Below are positions 48,600 to 58,285 of a stretch of DNA of 64,000 bases, piece by piece. The stretch's first letter is position 1. Each line of letters starts with the position of its first letter. The notes under the pieces are model-generated. The model was not told the DNA's origin. It was given only the letters and a program-made list of their open reading frames with translations, and made no database searches. The stretch lies in NCBI GenBank assembly GCA_043842855.1, contig JBBPJF010000001.1:372001-436000 (forward strand), written 5' to 3'. This DNA is from QFNR01 sp043842855. Its GTDB lineage: Bacteria; Pseudomonadota; Gammaproteobacteria; Burkholderiales; Neisseriaceae. A program made the position numbers and the translations under genes.

Positions 48600-48926
48600 T
48601 TTATTCCTCTAAGTTTAAGTTTGAAGATATGAAGTAGCTGGCTTCTCCCATAAAGCTTCTGGCTACTTTAAGCTAAATATTTCGCCCTATTGTATAGGGA
48701 GAAATACCGTACTTAAAGGGCATTTCAACCTATTTTTCACTCAAAGAAAATTTTGATATCTATTGGAGGGTTGCCTCCAAGAAACCTGGCTTAAAGTAAG
48801 CTTTCACCCCTACCTAAATTTTAAAAAAACTGGCCAAAACAAGTTAAAATGGAGCTAAGACCTGTCTCCCACTGCAGCTAACTTGCTACAGCTAAGTTTA
48901 ACTGCATACTGCACTTCCAAAACGTA
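48600..48926. other. Intergenic stretch between glmS and the lipoprotein gene
   Basis: These 327 nt contain no gene. A small dyad CCCTAT-TGT-ATAGGG at about 48682-48697 is the only visible structure. The promoter of the lipoprotein gene should lie at its left side, but no clear consensus was found. Confidence 0.45.
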
Positions 48927-50768
48927 TTATTCTACTGTTACTGATTTAGCCAAGTTTCGGGGTTTATCCACATCTGTGCCCTTAGCAAGGGCAGTATGGT
49001 AGGCCAATAGTTGCACGGGAATCGCATGCACAACTGCTGAAAGAGTCCCTATATGCCGTGGAGTACGAATTACATGCACTCCTGCTGAAGCTTGATAATC
49101 TGAATCTGCATCGGTAAATACAAACAGTTCTCCACCTCGAGCAGCAACTTCTTGCATATTATTCTTTAATTTATTCAACAAGCTATCATTAGGAGCAATA
49201 ACCACCACAGGAATATCTCTATCTACCAGAGCTAAAGGTCCATGCTTTAATTCCCCAGCTGCATACGCTTCTGCATGAATATAGGTGATTTCCTTTAACT
49301 TAAGTGCCCCTTCTAAGGCCACGCAGTAATGAATTCCTCGTCCTAAAAACAGGACGTTCTTCTTAAGCACAAAATTATTAGCCCAGCGTCTGATTTGAGG
49401 TTCAAGATTGAGGGCTGCCTGTATATGGCCAGGAAGATGCCTTAATTGCTCTAAATAGTCATGTGCTTGACTCTCTGTTATGCTTGCTCTCAATTTAGCT
49501 AAGGTAATCGTTAAGCAAAATAACGCCACCAATTGGGTAGTAAATGCTTTGGTAGAAGCAACGCAGATCTCAATACCAGCTCGAGTGTAAAAAACCAATT
49601 GGTTTTCCCGTGCTAAGCTACTTTCCATAACATTACATATACCTAAGGTACGCTCATGTCCTAAACTCTTAGCTCGTTTTAAAGCTTCAATGGTATCTAG
49701 AGTCTCTCCTGACTGTGAAACTGTCACAATTAACTGCCTCGGATTAAAAATAACCTCTCGATACCGGTATTCACTCGCTATTTCCACCTCTACAGGCAGT
49801 TTAGCAATACTCTCCAACCAATATTTGGCTACCAATCCCGCATAATAAGAACTGCCGCAGGCTAGAATCCGAACTCCCTCAATTCCCTCTAGAAGCTCTT
49901 CAGCACGATCTCCAAATAGCTCAGGTATAAAACCTGATAACATTACTACCTCAGAAGTATCCGTAATGGCCTTGGGTTGCTCATAAATTTCTTTCTGCAT
50001 AAAATGGCTGTAGGGGCCCAACTCTAGCGAAGTCAAATTAACCTCAGATTCGCTAACCCGACGCTTAACAGACTGTCCCTCTTGGTCTAGTATTCTTTCC
50101 ACCCCCTGCGAACTAATTTGCGCCACATCTCCATCTTTCAGATAAATGATTTTTCTAGTGAACGGTACTAAGGCAGCTACATCAGAAGCAAAAAAAGTTT
50201 CCCCTTCTGCCAATCCGACTAGAACGGGACAACCCCTTTGAACTAGTATAATTGTTTCCTTTTGCTCCATCCCCATGACACCAATGGCATAGGTCCCCTC
50301 AAATCGTTTAATGGCTCTGCGCACAGCTGTAAACAAATCGCAAGCAGTAGTCTGCCACTCGTGGTAGATACTGTGTGCAATAACCTCAGTATCCGTTTGT
50401 GATTTAAAAGAATAACCTAAACGCTGTAAACGAACTTTTTCTTCTTCGTAATTTTCGATAATACCGTTGTGCACAATTGCAACTTTTCCATGAGAAATAT
50501 GGGGGTGCGCATTGGTTTCGTTTACCTCACCATGAGTAGCCCACCGAGTATGGGCAATCCCTAGTCTACTCTCCTTCAAATTACTGAGCTTAACTGCTGT
50601 TTCAAGCTCCCTCACTCTACCAACCCGACGAAGCCTCGCTATCTCTTGACCCTCTAGAATAGCTAGTCCTGACGAGTCATACCCACGATACTCCATTCTT
50701 TTCAGGGCTTCTAACAAGAATGAAACTACAGTCGCTTTTCCACGCACGGCTCCAGCAATACCACACAT
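48927..50768 (-). CDS. glmS: Glucosamine-fructose-6-phosphate aminotransferase
   Basis: The 613-residue product starts MCGIAGAVRG with Cys2 as the glutaminase nucleophile. It has two SIS domains (LACGSSYYAGLVAKYW; VSQSGETLDTIEALK) and the C-terminal PRNLAKSVTVE. It makes glucosamine-6-phosphate for cell wall and LPS. It starts 3 nt after the glmU stop, so the two hexosamine genes are coupled. No glmS ribozyme is seen, as expected outside Gram-positives. Confidence 0.97.
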   Translation of the reverse strand: MCGIAGAVRGKATVVSFLLEALKRMEYRGYDSSGLAILEGQEIARLRRVGRVRELETAVKLSNLKESRLGIAHTRWATHGEVNETNAHPHISHGKVAIVHNGIIENYEEEKVRLQRLGYSFKSQTDTEVIAHSIYHEWQTTACDLFTAVRRAIKRFEGTYAIGVMGMEQKETIILVQRGCPVLVGLAEGETFFASDVAALVPFTRKIIYLKDGDVAQISSQGVERILDQEGQSVKRRVSESEVNLTSLELGPYSHFMQKEIYEQPKAITDTSEVVMLSGFIPELFGDRAEELLEGIEGVRILACGSSYYAGLVAKYWLESIAKLPVEVEIASEYRYREVIFNPRQLIVTVSQSGETLDTIEALKRAKSLGHERTLGICNVMESSLARENQLVFYTRAGIEICVASTKAFTTQLVALFCLTITLAKLRASITESQAHDYLEQLRHLPGHIQAALNLEPQIRRWANNFVLKKNVLFLGRGIHYCVALEGALKLKEITYIHAEAYAAGELKHGPLALVDRDIPVVVIAPNDSLLNKLKNNMQEVAARGGELFVFTDADSDYQASAGVHVIRTPRHIGTLSAVVHAIPVQLLAYHTALAKGTDVDKPRNLAKSVTVE

Positions 50769-50771
50769 GAT

Positions 50772-52142
50772 TTATTTCTCTTCCTTTTTAGGCCTATGCC
50801 AACCAGACAGGGATACTTGCTTACTTCGAGCAATGGTTAGCTGCTTTTCAGGACAGGACTTAGTAATAGTACTCCCAGCGGCCACTGTTGCTCCATCTCC
50901 CACCGTCACCGGTGCCACTAACATAGTCCCTGATCCTATAAAGCAATCAGCCCCGATGGTTGTACGATATTTAGTAACCCCATTATAATTACAAGTCACT
51001 GTTCCAGCTCCTATATTGGTGTTTTCTCCTACGGTTGTATCTCCAATATAGCTGAGATGATTGACCTTGCTTTTCTGTCCAATCTGAGCACTCTTTATTT
51101 CCACAAAATTTCCTACTTGAGAACCTCTAGCTAAGGTAGCTTTTGGTCGCAACCGAGCATAGGGGCCTACCTTAACGTCTTCATTCACCACACAATCTTC
51201 TAGATGAGAAAAGGGATAGATAGTAGCCCCGTCACGGATAGTTACATCTTTTAGTACACAATTGGCGCCTATAGTTACTTGATTCCCTAGTACGTTTTTC
51301 CCCTCAAAAACAACATTCACATCTACCACAACATCCTTGCCAAAGCAAATCGTGCCGCGTAGATCAAATCGACTTGGATCCCGTAAGGTTAGGCCTTTTT
51401 GCATTAATTGCTCCGCCTGTTGTTGCTGAAATAATCTCTCTAATTTTGCAAGTTGAATTGAGTTATTAACGCCCATTGTAAGATAGCTGTGAGAAACTTG
51501 AACTGACTCAATACAAACTCCTGCTTCATAAGCTAATTGGATAATATCGGTTAAATAATACTCTCCCTGTGCATTATGATTTTTGATATTTTTCAACCAT
51601 AGATGGAGGTAGGGATTAGGAACTAGATAAATTCCTGTATTGATTTCCTTAATCTGTTTTTCCTCTTTACTAGCATCTTTCTCTTCCACAATACGAGCTA
51701 TTTTCCCAGCTAAGTCACGGATAATCCTTCCGTACCCCGTGGGCATATCGGAAATGTCGGTTAAAAGGACTAAACTTTCTTTATTTCCCTTCTCAACTAG
51801 GGCGGTCAGATTAGAGGTGTCAATACAGGGTATATCCCCATACAAAATAAGGGTCTTTCCCTTGTAGTCGCTAATATAGGGGAGAGCCATCTTTACCGCG
51901 TGAGCGGTACCCAGTTGTTCCGCTTGCTCTATCCATCGTACAGGTAAATCAATCTGCCGCTGCAACTGTTCCTTGGCATGTCCGACCACTACCTGAACAT
52001 CCTGTGTGAGCGACAAGGCTGTCTCAATCACACGGGACAACATTGGTTTACCCCCTAAAGTATGCAATACCTTAGGTAAATCAGAGCGCATCCGCAAACC
52101 CTGCCCTGCTGCCAAGATTACTACCGATAAATCGTCAACCAT
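50772..52142 (-). CDS. glmU: Bifunctional GlmU (GlcN-1-P acetyltransferase / GlcNAc-1-P uridyltransferase)
   Basis: The 456-residue product has an N-terminal pyrophosphorylase domain with LAAGQGLRMRSDLPKVLHTL. A C-terminal left-handed beta-helix with hexapeptide repeats follows, with YNGVTKYRTTIGADCFIGS near the acetyltransferase site. It makes UDP-GlcNAc, the substrate of LpxA and of peptidoglycan synthesis (MurB in this window acts later in that route). Confidence 0.97.
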   Translation of the reverse strand: MVDDLSVVILAAGQGLRMRSDLPKVLHTLGGKPMLSRVIETALSLTQDVQVVVGHAKEQLQRQIDLPVRWIEQAEQLGTAHAVKMALPYISDYKGKTLILYGDIPCIDTSNLTALVEKGNKESLVLLTDISDMPTGYGRIIRDLAGKIARIVEEKDASKEEKQIKEINTGIYLVPNPYLHLWLKNIKNHNAQGEYYLTDIIQLAYEAGVCIESVQVSHSYLTMGVNNSIQLAKLERLFQQQQAEQLMQKGLTLRDPSRFDLRGTICFGKDVVVDVNVVFEGKNVLGNQVTIGANCVLKDVTIRDGATIYPFSHLEDCVVNEDVKVGPYARLRPKATLARGSQVGNFVEIKSAQIGQKSKVNHLSYIGDTTVGENTNIGAGTVTCNYNGVTKYRTTIGADCFIGSGTMLVAPVTVGDGATVAAGSTITKSCPEKQLTIARSKQVSLSGWHRPKKEEK

Positions 52143-52198
52143 ACCCCTAAACCTAAAATAAAAGTCTTAATTAACCGCCTGTAAAGAAAAAATATCCT

Positions 52199-53764
52199 CT
52201 ATTCCCACTCAATAGTAGCCGGAGGCTTACTCGAGAAATCATATACTACCCGATTAATACCTGGAACTTCATTGATAATACGACTAGACACTCTGGTCAA
52301 GAGAGCATAGGGTAGCTCAGCAGTATGTGCTGTCATAAAATCGTTAGTAACCACTGCCCTTAGTGCTACCACATATTCGTAAGTTCGTGCATCTCCCATC
52401 ACCCCCACTGAACGCACTGGTAAAAAAACTGCAAAAGCTTGGGCGGTTTTATCATACCAAGAACACCCTTGCTCATCATAACTTTGACGGAGTTCCTCTA
52501 TAAAAATATGATCTGCTAAACGCAGTAACTCTGCATATTCTGAACGAATTTCCCCCAAGATACGTACTCCTAAACCTGGACCAGGGAAAGGATGACGATA
52601 AACTAACGTTCTTGGCAAGCCTAATTCTATCCCTAGCTTACGCACCTCGTCTTTGAATAGGTTCCTTAAAGGCTCTAACAATTGTAGTTGTAACTTTTCT
52701 GGTAGTCCTCCTACATTATGATGACTTTTAATAGCGTGTGCCTTTTTGGTTGTTCCACCGGCTGATTCGATGACGTCGGGATAGATGGTCCCCTGGGCTA
52801 GCCATCTTACTTCAACGTTCTTATGTGCCTCCTCTTGGAAAACTTCTATAAATTGGGCACCAATAATTCGACGTTTTTGTTCGGGGTCAGTTACACCGGC
52901 TAATGCTGCCATAAAACGCTTTTCAGCATTAATGGCTGTCACCTGCACTCCTAAGTGCTCATGCAGTTGCTCCATAACCTGCTGAGCTTCATTTAAACGT
53001 AACAACCCATGATCAACAAAAATACAACTTAGCTGTTCCCCTATTGCCTTATGAATCAAAACTGCTGCCACAGAAGAATCAACCCCTCCAGAAAGCGCTA
53101 AAATAACTTTATCTGTCCCGACTTGTCTTCTAATTTGTTCTACCATTTCCTCCACGTAGTGAGACATAGTCCAATCAGGCTGGATGCAACAAATTTCATA
53201 GACAAACTTTTTCAGTAAGCTGGTACCCGATCTAGTATGAGTCACCTCGGGATGAAACTGTACCCCATAGTAACCCTTCTCCTCATTGGCCACTATGGCG
53301 TAGTTACAATTTTCTGACCAACCTATTTGGCTAAATTCAGAAGGCAGGGTCACCACTTGGTCCCCATGACTCATCCAAACCTCTAGTGCTTTTTCTTGTG
53401 GATAATCTGAAATTCCTTCAGTTAAGGGTGAATCTAGCACCTGCACTTTAGCATGACCAAATTCTCTTTTATCAGCAGCCAAAACTGTCCCACCCAATAC
53501 CTGAACCATCCACTGCATCCCATAACAAATCCCTAAAATAGGTATTCCTAATTCAAAAATTCTAGGATCTGCCTGATATTTCCCTGTTTGGACAGACTCT
53601 GGTCCACCAGATAAAATAATACCCCTGGGCTTAAACTGCCGAATCTTATCCAACGGCCAGTCAAAAGGGTGTAACTCGCAATATACCTGTAATTCTCTGA
53701 TGCGTCTGGCAATTAGCTGACTCAACTGGGAGCCAAAATCCAGTATCAGGATAGCATTATCCAT
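52199..53764 (-). CDS. guaA: GMP synthase (glutamine-hydrolysing)
   Basis: The 521-residue product has a class I amidotransferase domain with Cys in GICYGMQW and His/Glu in QFHPEVTHT, the ATP-pyrophosphatase P-loop ALSGGVDSSVAA, and a C-terminal dimerisation domain ending KPPATIEWE. It converts XMP to GMP. It lies 11 nt after smpB; guaB, which supplies XMP and sits between these genes in many betaproteobacteria, is missing from this spot. Confidence 0.97.
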   Translation of the reverse strand: MDNAILILDFGSQLSQLIARRIRELQVYCELHPFDWPLDKIRQFKPRGIILSGGPESVQTGKYQADPRIFELGIPILGICYGMQWMVQVLGGTVLAADKREFGHAKVQVLDSPLTEGISDYPQEKALEVWMSHGDQVVTLPSEFSQIGWSENCNYAIVANEEKGYYGVQFHPEVTHTRSGTSLLKKFVYEICCIQPDWTMSHYVEEMVEQIRRQVGTDKVILALSGGVDSSVAAVLIHKAIGEQLSCIFVDHGLLRLNEAQQVMEQLHEHLGVQVTAINAEKRFMAALAGVTDPEQKRRIIGAQFIEVFQEEAHKNVEVRWLAQGTIYPDVIESAGGTTKKAHAIKSHHNVGGLPEKLQLQLLEPLRNLFKDEVRKLGIELGLPRTLVYRHPFPGPGLGVRILGEIRSEYAELLRLADHIFIEELRQSYDEQGCSWYDKTAQAFAVFLPVRSVGVMGDARTYEYVVALRAVVTNDFMTAHTAELPYALLTRVSSRIINEVPGINRVVYDFSSKPPATIEWE

Positions 53765-53775
53765 CTTGCTCCTCT

Positions 53776-54228
53776 TTATTTTTGTCTCTGCAACTTCAAA
53801 AGACGTTGCTGTTCACGCTTCCAATCTTTCTCTTTAATAGACTGGCGTTTATCATGTTGTTTCTTCCCCTTAGCCAGTCCTACCCCCAATTTAATATAGC
53901 CCTTTTTAAAGTGCATATTAAGCGGTACTAGGGTATAACCAGTCTGCTCTACCTTACCTACCAGTTTGTTGATTTCTCTTTGATGAAGTAATAACTTCCG
54001 TGATCGGTTAGCCTCAGGCTTGATATGGGTAGAAGCTTCTGGCAAAGCGGTGATATGGCAACCTACAAGGTAAAAAGCCCCTTTAAGCCACCGAATATAA
54101 CCCTCCTTTAACTGTATACGTCCTGCTCGAATCGCTTTGACTTCCCATCCCATCAAAACCAACCCGGCCTCAAAAGTATCTTCAATAAAGTAATCATGAA
54201 AAGCTTTTTTATTATTTGCAATATTCAT
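53776..54228 (-). CDS. smpB: SsrA-binding protein SmpB
   Basis: The 150-residue product has the family signature NKKAFHDYFIEDTFEAGLVL, GWEVKAIRAGRIQLKEGYI and the basic tail KKQHDKRQSIKEKDWKRE. It binds tmRNA for trans-translation and rescue of stalled ribosomes. First gene of the smpB-guaA-glmU-glmS run. The tmRNA gene itself is not in the window. Confidence 0.96.
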   Translation of the reverse strand: MNIANNKKAFHDYFIEDTFEAGLVLMGWEVKAIRAGRIQLKEGYIRWLKGAFYLVGCHITALPEASTHIKPEANRSRKLLLHQREINKLVGKVEQTGYTLVPLNMHFKKGYIKLGVGLAKGKKQHDKRQSIKEKDWKREQQRLLKLQRQK

Positions 54229-54355
54229 CGTTCACCATTACCTACTAACTCAAAAATCGCCCTAGCAAAGATATCTCTAGCAAAATCAAATATTCTACCC
54301 ATTCCGTCATACTGTCTAAATATGACCTAGTTTCCAGTTAATAAGCTGAAGCAAT

Positions 54356-56050
54356 TTATGATTTACACTGATTTAGCTTTTGTTCTGCCTGAATAGCAGT
54401 AATAGCAATAGTGAAAACTATATCCATAACTGTTGCGCCACGAGAAAGATCATTAACTGCCCGAGCAAGACCTTGTAGCATAGGTCCTACACTAAGTATA
54501 TTTCCAGTCCTTTGCACTGCCTTATAGACGGTATTTCCTGTGTTTAAATCAGGAAAAATAAATACATTTACCTGCCCCGCTACCAAACTATCAGGAGCCT
54601 TAAGAGAGGCTACTCTGGGAATACTAGCTGCATCATACTGTAAAGGTCCATCTATCAAAATGTCCGGGCGCTTACTTTGCACCAGACGGGTGGCCTCCCG
54701 CACCACATCCACAGAAGCCCCACTACCTGAATCTTTAGTAGAGAAAGAAATCATCCCTACCTTAGGCTCTAGTCCGAAAGCTTTAGCAGAATCGGCCGTT
54801 TGGATAGCAACCTCTGCTAATTGATCTGCTCTCAATACTACATTCACAGCACAGTCAGCAAAAAGCATCACTTCGGTAGGCATAAGCATAAAAAATACAC
54901 TAGATACCAGGGTGGATTGATGTTCAGTTTTAATCAGTTGAAGTGCTGGCCGGACAGTGTCAGCGGTAGTATGAACTGCTCCCGAGACTAAACCATCTAC
55001 TACTCCTTGTTGTAACATCATAGTTGCTACATAAACATCATCCTTTAAAACCTCTCGAGCCTTCTGTTCAGTCATGCCTTTATGCTGACGCAACGCAACC
55101 AGAGGCTTAACAAATTGTTCTCTTATCTTATCAGGGTCAACTACCTCTAAGCCCTCGGGCAACTGCATATTGAGGGATTTTAAAGTCTGTTCCAGCGCAT
55201 CCTGTTTGGTTAGTAATATACAGTGCGCAATCTTCTTTTGCTGACAGAGAACGGCAGCTTGAACCGTTCTAGGCTCGCTACCCTCAGGTAATACAATTTT
55301 TTTAGGAACAGCCCTAGCTTTTTCCAACAACCACCTACGATAAACCGAGGGGGGCATCATATCCTCTGGCCGTAATGCACGTGCTAGCGCTTTTTCAAAT
55401 TCATTAAATTGGACCCGATCAGCCAAAGCACTCTTCATTTTAGGAGAAAGTTTTCCCTCCACTCCACCCTTTAAGGCCAGCAAACAAGGAAGTTCCACAC
55501 GATCGCTTATCAAGATCTGTTGTAAGGAGTTTACGTACTGCTCGGTAGCTTCACCCGCCTCCGTCAAGATATAACCTAAGCGTTTCCTATAAAGTGCGCA
55601 GCAGAGGTGGCTAACAGTTTGTAGCCGTTGTGCTGTCCAGCCAACCTTCCGATGCTTTGCATTGACTACAAAAATCACATCAGCACGCAGCAATTCTGCC
55701 AAAGAACGATTCATAAAGAAAAGATAGGGCCTCTCCAAACTGGGTAAAAATCCTTCTACTATGGCCATCTCACGAGCTTGATACGCAGAAGCATAAAAAT
55801 AGTCCGTTAGTTTATCTTCTAATTCATCGACCCCTAAAGTAGCTAAAATTTCATCCACAGTTTCAAGTTTAAGCACTTCGTGCGCAGTCTCCTCGCCGCT
55901 AGTATGACTTTCTTCTTCGGGAGAATCAGATTGGACCACCCGAACGTGAAGCACATCCTTATGTCGTTTCCTAGCTGCGCACAACAGCAGTCCTCCTAAC
56001 TCCGACAGATAACTGCATTCATCGATGGGAATCAATAGAAAATTCTTCAT
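54356..56050 (-). CDS. pta: Phosphate acetyltransferase with a reduced N-terminal region
   Basis: The catalytic PTA domain occupies about residues 234-564 (KKIVLPEGSEPRTVQAA, DGLVSGAVHTTADTVRP, FIFPDLNTGNTVYKAVQR) and is complete. It interconverts acetyl-CoA and acetyl phosphate. The N-terminal part is only about 230 residues, against about 390 in the long E. coli-type enzyme. It keeps the opening FLLIP but lacks a P-loop where the DNA-helicase-like ATPase fold normally has one; the DRTGG regulatory domain seems shortened or absent. No ackA gene adjoins it. It is 22 nt after the HerA-like gene. Confidence 0.9.
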   Translation of the reverse strand: MKNFLLIPIDECSYLSELGGLLLCAARKRHKDVLHVRVVQSDSPEEESHTSGEETAHEVLKLETVDEILATLGVDELEDKLTDYFYASAYQAREMAIVEGFLPSLERPYLFFMNRSLAELLRADVIFVVNAKHRKVGWTAQRLQTVSHLCCALYRKRLGYILTEAGEATEQYVNSLQQILISDRVELPCLLALKGGVEGKLSPKMKSALADRVQFNEFEKALARALRPEDMMPPSVYRRWLLEKARAVPKKIVLPEGSEPRTVQAAVLCQQKKIAHCILLTKQDALEQTLKSLNMQLPEGLEVVDPDKIREQFVKPLVALRQHKGMTEQKAREVLKDDVYVATMMLQQGVVDGLVSGAVHTTADTVRPALQLIKTEHQSTLVSSVFFMLMPTEVMLFADCAVNVVLRADQLAEVAIQTADSAKAFGLEPKVGMISFSTKDSGSGASVDVVREATRLVQSKRPDILIDGPLQYDAASIPRVASLKAPDSLVAGQVNVFIFPDLNTGNTVYKAVQRTGNILSVGPMLQGLARAVNDLSRGATVMDIVFTIAITAIQAEQKLNQCKS

Positions 56051-56072
56051 TCTCCTCCAATTGTTCAGATAG

Positions 56073-57590
56073 TTATCTCTTTTTTATCACACCAAGAATA
56101 GTACGCGTGATACCTTTGGACAAGCCTTGTTTAAATTCTTTACCCAACTGGTTAGAAATCTCATACCCCATACCTGCACGTTGATGCTTTCTTAGGCCAA
56201 ACAAACCCCTAAAAAAACCTACTATAGGGCTAGGGTCAGAAGCCACCTGTCTCTCTCCTTTCACCGGTGAATTTTGAATACGCGTTTCAACGTCTGCTTC
56301 CTGAAGTACTTGTCTTTCCTCTAATATAGCTTCAAAAGCAGAATAATTATCTACCGTATCTTTGTATTTTTCATATAAGGGGTCTTGTTCAATAAGTTGA
56401 GACAAGTCTGCTGCGCCTAAAGGGGTTAATTGGCTAGCTGGCACCAAAATAAGTGCATACTCCACTGGCTGAGGCATACCCTTTTCATCAAGGAATGACA
56501 CTAAGGCCTCTCCAACTCCAAGTGTAGAAATAGTTTCAGCTACGTTTAACTTCGGATTAGACCTAAAGGTTTCAGCAGCAGCTCTTACCGCCTTCTGGTC
56601 TTTTGGCGTATAGGCCCTCAGAGCATGCTGTATGCGATTACCCAGCTGCCCCAAGATAGTCTGAGGTAAATCTAAAGGGCTTTGAGTACAAAAGTATACT
56701 CCAACCCCCTTAGAACGAATCAAGCGTACCACTTGCTCTATTTGCGATAGCAATTCCTGAGAAGCATCCTTAAAGAGGAGATGAGCTTCATCAAAAAACA
56801 AGACCAACTTAGGTAATTCCAAGTCCCCTACTTCTGGAAAGTCCGTATATAACTGCGCAAGTAACCAAAGTAAAAAAGCACTAAAACTACTCGGTGACCG
56901 CAGGAGACGTTCAGCAATTAATACATTCACTAAACCCCGCCCATCTTGTATTTGGCAAAAATCCCCCAACTCAATAGCAGGTTCTCCAAATAGTAAATCA
57001 CCCCCATCTTGTTCCAAGCTTAGCAATTGTCTTTGAATGGCTCCTATAGTGACCGAAGAAACACTCCCGTAGGTGGTCTTATACTTACTTGCGTGATCAG
57101 CCACATGTTTTAGTAGGGCTCTAAGATCTTTTAAATCTACCAACAACCATTCATTATCATCGGCTACTTTAAAAACTAAATTCAGCACGCCTTCTTGGAT
57201 TTTATTAAGCCCCAGTAACCTAGCTAATAACATAGAACCTATGCTAGATAGCTTAATACGCAGTGGAATACCCAACTGCCCATAGACATCCCAAAAGCGA
57301 ACAGGAAATCCATGGTAATAAGTCTCGTCAAGGCCAAATTTCTGAGCTCTCTCTGCTACTTTACCCTCGGGTAGTCCCCTTTTAGTCAAGCCTGAAAACT
57401 CTCCTTTGACATCTACTAAAAAGACTGGGACTCCAGCGTCGCTCAAGCTTTCAGCCATTTTTCTTAGGGAAACAGATTTTCCCGTACCCGTAGCTCCCGC
57501 AATCAGACCATGTCGATTAACCATATTGCCAAGTAACTGAATCGGCTCCTGTTCCTGATCATGCTTTCTTGCTACATTTAAGTGCTGCAT
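56073..57590 (-). CDS. HerA-like ATPase, YjgR/DUF853 family
   Basis: The product is about 505 residues. Walker A is GLIAGATGTGKSVSLRKMAE near residue 30, Walker B LVLFFDEAHLLF near 265, followed by RSKGVGVYFCTQSPLDLP (sensor region) and an arginine-containing LGNRIQHALRAYTPKDQ. This matches the DUF853/YjgR family of FtsK-HerA ATPases, whose cell role is not established. The start is set at ATG 57590, 17 nt after the tetR stop; an in-frame TTG at 57614 overlapping tetR is an alternative. Confidence 0.85.
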   Translation of the reverse strand: MQHLNVARKHDQEQEPIQLLGNMVNRHGLIAGATGTGKSVSLRKMAESLSDAGVPVFLVDVKGEFSGLTKRGLPEGKVAERAQKFGLDETYYHGFPVRFWDVYGQLGIPLRIKLSSIGSMLLARLLGLNKIQEGVLNLVFKVADDNEWLLVDLKDLRALLKHVADHASKYKTTYGSVSSVTIGAIQRQLLSLEQDGGDLLFGEPAIELGDFCQIQDGRGLVNVLIAERLLRSPSSFSAFLLWLLAQLYTDFPEVGDLELPKLVLFFDEAHLLFKDASQELLSQIEQVVRLIRSKGVGVYFCTQSPLDLPQTILGQLGNRIQHALRAYTPKDQKAVRAAAETFRSNPKLNVAETISTLGVGEALVSFLDEKGMPQPVEYALILVPASQLTPLGAADLSQLIEQDPLYEKYKDTVDNYSAFEAILEERQVLQEADVETRIQNSPVKGERQVASDPSPIVGFFRGLFGLRKHQRAGMGYEISNQLGKEFKQGLSKGITRTILGVIKKR

Positions 57591-57607
57591 CTTCTTATTT
57601 CCCCAAT

Positions 57608-58258
57608 TTACCAATCCATGTCTTGAAACTTTTTCGAATAATACTCATCAAAGGTTTCTTTATCTTTCTCATCCAAGTATGGCTTGAGCAGCCCCAATGC
57701 AAGCAAACTGCCACGTGCACTTGAAGTTGAGCCTAATGTTCCTGACCTCAGTTTGTCGTAACTATACCAATACCTGCATAACAACCAAAAGTTGTGTTTA
57801 AACACCTTTAAGTCAACGGCTGACATATGCAACCTCCCTTTGTCTACCAGTGCCTGCAAGTACCCACTAATAAGTGGTTCCACCCTATTTAGGGTATAAT
57901 CCTTTTGCAGGGCCTTCAACCTTTTACTTCTGCTAAATAGGCCTCCTAGATCCATGAATATGAAGCGATAATTCCACATGGTATCAAATATCTTGCCTAC
58001 ATAGTGCAAGGCGTCCTCAATCTCTGTCTGAGGCACCTCCACACCAATGAACGCTAGAAGCTCTTTCTCATAACGCTTAAAGATCTCCTCAATGATAGCT
58101 TCCTTATTTTTGAAATAGTAATAGAGGTTTCCAGGGCTGATACCTAAATGAGCCACGATATGATTGGTGGTTACATATCTCTCTCCTCGCTCATTAAAAA
58201 GTTTAATCGAAGCCTGAATAATGCGCTCGTAAGTATTTTCCTTAGAAGAATTTTCCAT
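57608..58258 (-). CDS. TetR-family transcriptional regulator
   Basis: The 216-residue product has an N-terminal DNA-binding domain with the typical YVTTNHIVAHLGISPGNLYYYF helix-turn-helix (about residues 28-49) ending in FKNKEAIIEEIF. The C-terminal domain of about 150 residues is helical and rich in aromatic residues, and I do not recognise its ligand class. It sits between murB (27 nt upstream) and the HerA-like ATPase gene (17 nt downstream), apparently in one transcript. Confidence 0.9.
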   Translation of the reverse strand: MENSSKENTYERIIQASIKLFNERGERYVTTNHIVAHLGISPGNLYYYFKNKEAIIEEIFKRYEKELLAFIGVEVPQTEIEDALHYVGKIFDTMWNYRFIFMDLGGLFSRSKRLKALQKDYTLNRVEPLISGYLQALVDKGRLHMSAVDLKVFKHNFWLLCRYWYSYDKLRSGTLGSTSSARGSLLALGLLKPYLDEKDKETFDEYYSKKFQDMDW

Positions 58259-58285
58259 TCATCAGCCGCCTATATTAAAGTAGAG

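Noticed and set aside
48870..48926. Terminator after glmS
   Set aside because: The spacer shows direct rather than inverted repeats (AGCTAACTTGCTAC / AGCTAAGTT) and no T-run after a stem.
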